A stretch of DNA of 55,319 bases from Muribaculaceae bacterium (GTDB lineage: Bacteria > Bacteroidota > Bacteroidia > Bacteroidales > Muribaculaceae), in NCBI GenBank assembly GCA_009775125.1, contig VSPD01000015.1, forward strand, positions 1 through 55,319, written 5' to 3'. A program made the translations under genes and the position numbers. Below the pieces are notes generated by a model. That model was not told where the DNA came from. It saw only the letters and a list, made by a program, of their open reading frames with translations, and did not search any database. This document shows, in pieces, positions 49,428 to 55,319 of the stretch; position 1 is the first letter of the stretch; each line of letters starts with the position of its first letter.

Positions 49428-50243
49428 TCAATGATTGTTGCGGTAAGCGTCGACGGCCTTCTTCACGGAGCCGTGGAGCAGGAGCAGCCGTCGGGCCTCG
49501 TCGTAGGGCAGGCCGAGTTCTTCTACCACCATGCGTGTGCCGCGGTCGACAAGTTTGGCGTTTGAAAGCTGCATGTTCACCATCTTGTTGCCTTTCACGC
49601 GGCCCATCTGTATCATCACCGAGGTGGTGATCATGTTGCAAATCATCTTTTGGCCGGTGCCCGATTTCATGCGCGAGCTGCCGGTGACATATTCGGGGCC
49701 GACAACCATCTCGATGGGGATGTCGGCGGCCGCCGACAGCGGCGAGTCGGGGTTGGAGCATATGGAGCCGGTGAGGATGCCGTGGCGGCGGCACTCTTCA
49801 AGCGCGCCTATCACATAGGGCGTGGTGCCGGAGGCGGCTATGCCTATCACGGTGTCTTTGTCGTTGATGCCGAACTCTTGCAGGTCGAGCCAGCCTTGTT
49901 TGGTGTCGTCTTCGGCATTTTCCACGGGATGACGCAGGGCGTAGTCGCCGCCGGCTATGATGCCTACCACCCAGCCCGGGTCCATGCCGAATGTGGGCGG
50001 TATCTCGGAAGCGTCGAGCACGCCGAGGCGGCCCGATGTGCCGGCTCCCATATAGAATATGCGTCCGCCGCGGCGCATACGCTCGACGATGGCCGTGACA
50101 AGTTTTTCAATCTGGGGTATTGCCTTCTCTACGGCAATGGCTACTTTTTTGTCCTCGTTATTTATGTCATGGAGGAGCTCTCCGACAGATTTCTGTTCGA
50201 GATTATCGTAAAGCGACGGTTTTTCGCTGATTTTGTCAAACAT
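49428..50243 (-). CDS. murQ: N-acetylmuramic acid 6-phosphate etherase
   Basis: MurQ cleaves the lactyl ether of MurNAc-6-phosphate, giving GlcNAc-6-phosphate and D-lactate in the cytosol. The 271 residues form one SIS domain. Visible: GRIFYMGAGTSGRLGVLDASE, the PPTFG loop that carries a conserved region of the active site, GIAASGTTPYVIGAL, GPEYVTGSSRMKSGTGQKMICN and the C-terminal helix NAKLVDRGTRMV. All match the family. It follows murK by 23 bp and precedes the radical SAM gene by 1 bp. Relatives in Tannerella lie in a murT-murK-murQ operon, the same order as here. Confidence 0.95.
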   Translation of the reverse strand: MFDKISEKPSLYDNLEQKSVGELLHDINNEDKKVAIAVEKAIPQIEKLVTAIVERMRRGGRIFYMGAGTSGRLGVLDASEIPPTFGMDPGWVVGIIAGGDYALRHPVENAEDDTKQGWLDLQEFGINDKDTVIGIAASGTTPYVIGALEECRRHGILTGSICSNPDSPLSAAADIPIEMVVGPEYVTGSSRMKSGTGQKMICNMITTSVMIQMGRVKGNKMVNMQLSNAKLVDRGTRMVVEELGLPYDEARRLLLLHGSVKKAVDAYRNNH

Positions 50244-50266
50244 AATGTGTGGAATTTAGACAGTTG

Positions 50267-51121
50267 TTAGCTATGGAAACGGATTAGGCCCGGCATGGGG
50301 CTTTGCAGGATTTCGCCGACGGTGCATCCCGTTTGCGATGCGGCGTCGGAGAGCACCTTGCGGAAATGGTGGGCGATGGAGCCGATGAAATTCACCTTTA
50401 CGGAGCGGTGCTCGGGATATTGGCACACGTTGCGCACGAAGAAAGCGCGGAACGATTCGAGCACCAGGCGGTGGATGGCCGGTTCGCCGATGTTTTCGAG
50501 CAAGAAGGGCGCGAGCGACGCCAGGAAGCGGTTGGGCGCCGGTTCCTTATAGACGCGGCGTATGATGGCGAGGCGGTCGAGATTGTATTGCGAAAGGAAT
50601 TTTTCGCAGATACGAGCCGGCAGCTGATTTTTGAGCACGTCGCCCACAAGCAGTTTGCCGAGCACGGCTCCGGAGCCTTCGTCGCCGAGGATAAATCCCA
50701 GCGGCGACACGTTGGAGGCGATTTGCGCGCCGTCGTAATAGCACGAATTGGAGCCGGTGCCCATGATGCAGGCTATGCCGGGGGCATGGCCGCAGAGGGC
50801 GCGGGCGGCGGCGAGCAGGTCGGTGTGCACTTCCACCTTGCCGGCCGGGATGTTGGCGCGGATAGCCTCGGCCACGTTGGCGCATACTTCGGGCGAGATG
50901 CACCCCGCGCCGTAGAAGTAGACGGCGTCGATGGCGTCGCTTCGGCCGGCGAGGAATTCGCCAAGCGCGGGCATGAGTTCGGCGGCCAACCGGGCCTTGA
51001 TTTCCTCGCCGGTGAGCAACACGGCGTTGATGCCGGGCGTGAAAATCTGTTTTAATACTTCTCCATTGTTTACGGCGCACCAGTCGATTTTGGTGCTTCC
51101 GCAGTCTGCAATCAGAATCAT
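50267..51121 (-). CDS. murK: MurNAc/GlcNAc kinase of the BadF/BadG ATPase family (MurK-like)
   Basis: The 284-residue protein belongs to the ASKHA sugar-kinase fold. It shows phosphate-1 motif ADCGSTKIDW, the GTGSNSCYYDG phosphate-2 region, GFILGDEGSG, and an adenosine-side GSIAHHF motif near the C-terminus. BadF/BadG-type kinases phosphorylate GlcNAc or MurNAc; the position between murT and murQ supports MurNAc 6-phosphorylation, as for Tannerella MurK (family knowledge). GlcNAc kinase activity remains possible. Its ATG overlaps the murT stop (ATGA, 51118-51121), so translation is coupled. Confidence 0.88.
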   Translation of the reverse strand: MILIADCGSTKIDWCAVNNGEVLKQIFTPGINAVLLTGEEIKARLAAELMPALGEFLAGRSDAIDAVYFYGAGCISPEVCANVAEAIRANIPAGKVEVHTDLLAAARALCGHAPGIACIMGTGSNSCYYDGAQIASNVSPLGFILGDEGSGAVLGKLLVGDVLKNQLPARICEKFLSQYNLDRLAIIRRVYKEPAPNRFLASLAPFLLENIGEPAIHRLVLESFRAFFVRNVCQYPEHRSVKVNFIGSIAHHFRKVLSDAASQTGCTVGEILQSPMPGLIRFHS

Positions 51122-52311
51122 ATCTTGATGTAAATTTTCTTTTTATAAAGGATGTAGCCGAAGCACCAGTTGAACAGCACGAACAGGGCCGCGAAGCAGA
51201 ACGATGCCAAGGTGGTGTTTTCGCCGCAAAGGGGCACAAGGAAGTGGCGGAACACGAGGGTGTGGAGGTTGACGAAGCCTTGTTCGGCCGATGCCATGGG
51301 GATGCGGATGAATCCGAACAGGATTGACCATACTGTGCCGAGGCAGTACATAAACAGCGGGTTTACGCCAAACGACTCGAAGAAGCGGCACCAGCGGCGG
51401 TGGCCCTTGATGTCGATAATCCATATGAGCAGGCCAAGAAACGACGAGGCCAGGCCGCATGTGGTGAGCACGAATGTAGGCGACCATATTTTCTTGTTTA
51501 TCGGGCATCCGTAGCTGAGCAGGAAGCCGGCGAAGGTGAGGATGGTGCCCACGATGAAAAGGCGGTTGATGCGCAGGTTGTTGTCTTTTGTCGACACTAT
51601 GAGCCAGCCGCAGAGGAAGCCTATGAGGCAGTGGGCTATCGACGGCAGGGTCGACAGCAGCCCTTCGGGGTCGAATTTCAGACGGAGGCCGTCGATGGTG
51701 TCGGCATACATGTGGTCGGGGCCGAGCACCTTATGGTCGACGATTGAGATAACATTTGCGTCGGAAAACTCAAATCCGTGGCCGAAAACGAGTATCAGGA
51801 AATAGCCCGCAAGCATCACAATCACCGTCCACGCAAGCTGCCGGCGCGAGAGCAGTATGGCAAGCAGCGACGACACGCCGTAGCACAGCGCCAGGCGGGG
51901 CATCACCCCGAGGATGCGTATGTGGCTGAAATTGAACAGGGCGTCGGTAAGCGACATGTCGGGATTGCGCAGTCCGCCGAGAATCCGGCCGAACCATGCC
52001 AGGGCGAATCCGATGAAGAAAATCACCACCGTGCGGCGAAGTATCTTGGCCAGGGTGGGCCAGGTGAACGAGAAATCATATTTGCGCAGGGAGAAGTAGG
52101 TGGACACGCCCATGATGAACATAAAGAAGGGGAATACCAGGTCGGTGGGCGTGAGGCCGTGCCACTCGGCGTGGCGAAGCGGAGCGTAGATGTCGCTCCA
52201 CGTGCCGGGATTGTTGACAAGAATCATGCCCGCGATGGTGATGCCGCGGAGTATGTCGAGGGCGAGCAACCGGCCTCCTTTATTTTTCGAGATTGATTGT
52301 GTAGCTGTCAT
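51118..52311 (-). CDS. murT: MurT-like inner-membrane protein (DUF5009 / acyltransferase-3-like fold), probable MurNAc transporter
   Basis: The 397-residue integral membrane protein has about ten hydrophobic helices and opens with RLLALDILRGITIAGMILVN, the signature shared with heparan-alpha-glucosaminide acetyltransferase-like proteins (NagX, DUF1624, DUF5009). HAEWHGLTPTDLVFPFFMFIMG is the next conserved block. In Tannerella the protein at this operon position, MurT, is reported to carry MurNAc across the inner membrane. The fold also fits a sugar N- or O-acyltransferase, so the transport role is inferred from synteny. The start overlaps the 3' end of the flavoprotein gene by 32 bp (52280-52311), and the stop overlaps the murK start by 4 bp. 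Confidence 0.8.
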   Translation of the reverse strand: MTATQSISKNKGGRLLALDILRGITIAGMILVNNPGTWSDIYAPLRHAEWHGLTPTDLVFPFFMFIMGVSTYFSLRKYDFSFTWPTLAKILRRTVVIFFIGFALAWFGRILGGLRNPDMSLTDALFNFSHIRILGVMPRLALCYGVSSLLAILLSRRQLAWTVIVMLAGYFLILVFGHGFEFSDANVISIVDHKVLGPDHMYADTIDGLRLKFDPEGLLSTLPSIAHCLIGFLCGWLIVSTKDNNLRINRLFIVGTILTFAGFLLSYGCPINKKIWSPTFVLTTCGLASSFLGLLIWIIDIKGHRRWCRFFESFGVNPLFMYCLGTVWSILFGFIRIPMASAEQGFVNLHTLVFRHFLVPLCGENTTLASFCFAALFVLFNWCFGYILYKKKIYIKI

Positions 52312-55099
52312 GTGATGATGCCGGTTTAGGACTTGTTACTTTATTTACAAGGTAGACTATCGACTTGTAGGGGATGCCCGAGTTGGTCGACAGGCCTATC
52401 TCGCAGGTGCGCGAGTTGGAATAGCCGTCGACGGCTCCGAAAGCCTCGATTTGGGAGCGGAGCTTGCGCAGGCCCCAGGCGTTGAGTTCGGGGTGGGTGA
52501 AGCCTTTGTCGCCGGCGAAGCCGCAGCAGCCAATTTCTTGCGGAACGAGCACACGCGACGAGCAGCGCGATGCCAGCGACACTATTTTGCCGGCCAGGCC
52601 CATGCGGCGCGTTGAGCATGTGACGTGCACGGCTACCGGGGTGTCGACAGGGCTGAATTCGAGATATGGCACAAGACAGTCCTCGATAAACTCGGCGGTC
52701 TCGTAGAGGCGCACGCGCTTGATATGGTCGCGCATGCGGTGGAGGCAGGGGCTCTGGTCGCACACCACGGGCCAGCGGCCATGTTCGGTGGCTTCCCACA
52801 GGGCGGCATCGAGTTCGGCAGTCTTGCGGTCGGCAATGTCGGGCATGCCCTTGCTTTCCCAAATCATGCCGCAGCACAGATTTTTCATGCCGGAGGGGAA
52901 AATCACTTCATAGCCGGCTTTTTCGCAGAGGTGTACGACATGGTTTATCAGGTCGCCGGAAAATTCCTCCTTGCCGTCGGCCGACGCTCCCATGGTGCGG
53001 TTGATGCACGAGGGGAAATATACCACTTTCCGCATTTGAGGCGGAGTCTGCGGTATTTTGCCGAATCGCGGGCGAGGCAGCGAGGCAGTCCACAGCGGGA
53101 GACCTATGTCGTGGAGGGCGCGCCCTATAACGTTTGTGGCCTTGTCGCCGAGGATATCGTGTGCTATCTGGGCGGCTCCGAGCACCGGCTTTATTGCCGA
53201 GCACACGGCTCCGAGATGTGCGGCGGCGAAGTCGCCGATTTTATATCCGGCCGACGAGGGCGGCAGGGCGGCTTGGCGGAAATCGTGGATGAGGTCGCCG
53301 GTGTTGATGCCCATGGGGCACGATGTGGAGCAGAGGCCGTCGCCGGCGCAGGTTTCGTTGCCGAGATAGCGGAATCCGCGGCGCAGTTCGGCCAGCATGG
53401 CCGGGTTCTCGCCCGAGCGTTCGAGCCTCGACATCTCGCGGGCGGCCACGATGCGCTGGCGGGCCGACAGCGTTAGCCCGCAACTTACGCAGTTCACCTC
53501 GCAGAAGCCACATTCGATGCAGCGGTCGACCTTGGGGTCGGTGAGCGGCAGGGGCTTGAGGTGGCGCAGGTAACATTCGGGGTCGTCGTTGAAAATCACG
53601 CCGGGGTTGAGTATGCCTTTGGGGTCGAAAGCGTCCTTGATGCGGCGCATGAGACGGAATGCCTTCTCGCCCCATTCTTTCTCGACAAACGGAGCCATGT
53701 TGCGGCCGGTACCGTGCTCGGCTTTGAGCGAGCCGTGATAGCGGTCGACCACAAGTTGCTCGATGCGGCGCATCAGGTTGGCGTAGCGGTCGATTTCGGC
53801 TTGCGTGTCAAACGACTGGGCTATGATAAAGTGGTAGTTGCCTTCGAGGGCGTGGCCGTAGATGCAGGCGTCGTCGTAGCCGCACTCGCCGAGCAGCCGG
53901 GCCAGGTCGACCGACGCGTCGGGCAGGTCGTCGATATGGAAGGCGATGTCTTCAATCAGAGCCGTGGTGCCGGCAGGGCGCGTTCCGCCCACAGCCGGGA
54001 ATACGCCGGAGCGCATCTTCCACATGGCGCCCACTTCGTCGGGGTCGGATGTGAAGCGGACCGGCTTGTATGTCGAGAAGCGCGAAAGCACGCCGGTGAT
54101 TTCGGCCGTCTGCCGTGCAACTTCGTCGTCGGAGTCGGCGCGAGTCTCGATAAGCAGGGCCGTGAGATCGGGACCGGTGGTGTCGTTGACAGATGCCAGC
54201 GACTTGCGGTCGAGAAGCTCGCACGAATACACCGGAGCCTCTTTTTTGAGGGCTACGACGGCGCGGCAAGCCTCGGCCATGTCGGAGAAATATACCATTG
54301 CCGACGCCGATGCCGGATAAAGATGCGATGTGGCCACGGTGGCCTCGCTGAGGAAGGCGAGTGTGCCTTCCGAGCCAACCATTACATGAGTGATGATATC
54401 CCAGGGGTCGGTGAATACGGCAAACGGCAGCAGGTTGAGGCCGGTGACGTTTTTGATGGAATATTTATAGCGGATGCGCTCGCACAGTTCGCTGTCGGCC
54501 TTGATTTCGTCGCGGATGGCCTCGATGTCGGCGATGAGGCGGCGCACGGTGGGATGCAGCTCGGCGCGGGGACGGGAGCGGTCGGCGGCGGTGTCGACCA
54601 CAGTGCCGTCGGCAAGGACGATGCGCGCCGAGCGTATTATCTTGTCGGAATTGGCATGTGTGCCGCAGTTCATGCCCGAGGCATTGTTGATGATGATGCC
54701 GCCCACCATGGCCGAAGCCTTCGACGCGGGGTCGGGGGCGAACATGCGTCCGTAGGGACGCAGGATTTCGTTTACTCTCGCGCCGATTATGCCGGGCTGG
54801 AGAGTGATTTCGGAAGCGTCGTCGCTTATTTTGTAATGCTCCCAGTTTTTTCCGGCCACAAGGAGCAGAGAGTCGGTTATGGCCTGTCCGGCAAGGCTCG
54901 TGCCGGCGGCGCGGAAAGTGACAGCCACACCGGCCGCCCAGGCCTGTCGCAGGATGTGCGACACCTGAGTCTCGTTTTCCGAGCGCACCACCATCTTGGG
55001 CACAAGCCGGTAGAATCCGGCGTCGGTGCCCCATGCCAGGCAGCGCAGCGGGTCGGTGTAGACCTTCGATTTGTCTATGAATGGCGATATATCGAACAT
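52280..55099 (-). CDS. FAD/4Fe-4S oxidoreductase, D-lactate dehydrogenase type
   Basis: The 939-residue enzyme joins a GlcD-like FAD-linked oxidase (about 1-500) to a C-terminal iron-sulfur reductase (about 520-920), as in YdiJ and quinone-linked D-lactate or D-2-hydroxyglutarate dehydrogenases. FAD-binding loops are seen as FRAAGTSLAGQ and GGIIINNASGMNCG, and the substrate side as YGHALEGNYHF and AEHGTGRNMAPF. Two 4Fe-4S clusters are given by CIECGFCEVNC (about 526-536) and CAGDGLCSTSCP (about 583-594); two CCG-type motifs (NLCCGM, GCCGFAGDKGF) follow. It heads the murT-murK-murQ operon. MurQ releases D-lactate, so oxidation to pyruvate with transfer of electrons to the membrane is the likely job (inference). 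No signal peptide: cytosolic side. Confidence 0.88.
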   Translation of the reverse strand: MFDISPFIDKSKVYTDPLRCLAWGTDAGFYRLVPKMVVRSENETQVSHILRQAWAAGVAVTFRAAGTSLAGQAITDSLLLVAGKNWEHYKISDDASEITLQPGIIGARVNEILRPYGRMFAPDPASKASAMVGGIIINNASGMNCGTHANSDKIIRSARIVLADGTVVDTAADRSRPRAELHPTVRRLIADIEAIRDEIKADSELCERIRYKYSIKNVTGLNLLPFAVFTDPWDIITHVMVGSEGTLAFLSEATVATSHLYPASASAMVYFSDMAEACRAVVALKKEAPVYSCELLDRKSLASVNDTTGPDLTALLIETRADSDDEVARQTAEITGVLSRFSTYKPVRFTSDPDEVGAMWKMRSGVFPAVGGTRPAGTTALIEDIAFHIDDLPDASVDLARLLGECGYDDACIYGHALEGNYHFIIAQSFDTQAEIDRYANLMRRIEQLVVDRYHGSLKAEHGTGRNMAPFVEKEWGEKAFRLMRRIKDAFDPKGILNPGVIFNDDPECYLRHLKPLPLTDPKVDRCIECGFCEVNCVSCGLTLSARQRIVAAREMSRLERSGENPAMLAELRRGFRYLGNETCAGDGLCSTSCPMGINTGDLIHDFRQAALPPSSAGYKIGDFAAAHLGAVCSAIKPVLGAAQIAHDILGDKATNVIGRALHDIGLPLWTASLPRPRFGKIPQTPPQMRKVVYFPSCINRTMGASADGKEEFSGDLINHVVHLCEKAGYEVIFPSGMKNLCCGMIWESKGMPDIADRKTAELDAALWEATEHGRWPVVCDQSPCLHRMRDHIKRVRLYETAEFIEDCLVPYLEFSPVDTPVAVHVTCSTRRMGLAGKIVSLASRCSSRVLVPQEIGCCGFAGDKGFTHPELNAWGLRKLRSQIEAFGAVDGYSNSRTCEIGLSTNSGIPYKSIVYLVNKVTSPKPASSHDSYTINLEK

Positions 55100-55154
55100 T
55101 CTTGTGTAAGTTTAAAGTCTTAATGACTTATTAACGTTTGAATTTCGGTAATTA

Positions 55155-55255
55155 AAAATAAATTCGAGGATTTTTTACGTTAATGACCATGAAAGAACCG
55201 TTAATTAGTGCTAATTAAAGATTAATGATTAATTAATGGGAATTAAGTATGTCAC
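55155..55255 (+). repeat. R4-type repeat in the promoter region of the D-lactate dehydrogenase operon
   Basis: TTTTTTACGTTAATGACCAT followed by inverted AT-rich sequence (ATTAATGATTAATTAATGGG) near 55165-55248 is a diverged R4 palindrome. I find no good minus-strand promoter consensus in 55100-55319. Confidence 0.6.
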
Positions 55256-55277
55256 AAAAGAAAGTTAATACTTTGAG

Positions 55278-55305
55278 TGTAGGGACGCACGGCTCGTGCG
55301 TCCGT
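55278..55305. repeat. R1 palindrome at the window end
   Basis: TGTAGGGACGCACGGCTCGT followed by GCGTCCGT: one arm of an R1 unit; the partner arm probably lies beyond the window. Confidence 0.8.
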
Positions 55306-55319
55306 TACAAAACAATATT

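Noticed and set aside
53561..55123. 520-residue plus-strand frame opposite the D-lactate dehydrogenase gene; likewise 2180-3757, 19134-20660 and 27138-28784
   Set aside because: Antisense shadows of GC-rich genes: skewed composition, no domain, while the opposite strand encodes clear families.

Overview
The window looks like chromosomal DNA of a GC-rich member of the order Bacteroidales, most likely a gut Muribaculaceae-type bacterium (family placement is inference). The grounds are: several promoters with the Bacteroidetes sigma-ABfr signature (TTTG, 19-20 bp, TAnnTTTG), a periplasmic-sensor hybrid two-component regulator, a MurF-alanine racemase fusion, a GSCFA protein, DUF4493/PCMD surface lipoproteins, a PorE-like OmpA lipoprotein, a SusB-type GH97 and a murT-murK-murQ operon. 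I see no phage, conjugative element, CRISPR array or rRNA. There are two tRNA genes (Arg-CCT, Asn-GTT).

Layout. 1-7.2 kb: a truncated secreted carboxylesterase divergent from a 1332-residue hybrid sensor/AraC regulator, which meets a PgpH-type HD phosphohydrolase tail to tail. 7.6-15.8 kb: housekeeping genes (Rel/SpoT, ApbE, PanB-exonuclease III, DnaX, a YbjN-like protein). 16-19 kb: a promoter-driven stretch without a convincing gene (candidate non-coding RNA), tRNA-Arg and a secreted protein. 19-28.5 kb, minus strand: GH97 alpha-glucosidase, then the operon PorE-like / GSCFA / MurF-Alr / LigA. 28.5-29.9 kb: an IS200/RAYT-type single-strand transposase between palindromic repeat units and a 60-bp tandem array. 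30-36.7 kb: EngB, a 51-residue protein, a CPBP protease, a secreted protein, Ndk, an M23-LysM peptidase and tRNA-Asn. 37-43.4 kb: an operon of three paralogous DUF4493 surface lipoproteins. 43.6-55.1 kb, minus strand: a D-lactate dehydrogenase-like flavoprotein, MurT, MurK, MurQ, a radical SAM protein, an SGNH hydrolase, SerB, a patatin-beta-barrel protein and a tail-less SSB.

The best functional unit is the 55.1-47.7 kb operon. MurT imports N-acetylmuramic acid, MurK phosphorylates it and MurQ cleaves it to GlcNAc-6-phosphate and D-lactate. The first gene of the operon encodes an FAD/Fe-S enzyme of the D-lactate dehydrogenase type that could consume that D-lactate. Tight coupling (overlaps of 32 and 4 bp, then small gaps) ties a radical SAM enzyme and an SGNH esterase to the same pathway.

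The other striking property is intergenic. Almost every gap is filled with interspersed palindromic repeats of several families, called here R1 (GGACGCACG palindrome), R2 (AGCCTCCGGCT hairpin directly after stop codons), R3 (about 300-bp multi-hairpin element), R4 (CGTTAATGCCCG palindrome), R5 (AATTTGTG tracts) and R6 (GACAGGAGAACAGG terminator-like hairpin). R4 and R2 have run into coding ends (apbE, first DUF4493 gene). Spacers inside minus-strand gene runs carry micro-tandem arrays with strict periods of 7, 8, 9 and 10 bp. All family assignments come from reading the translations; no database search was possible.
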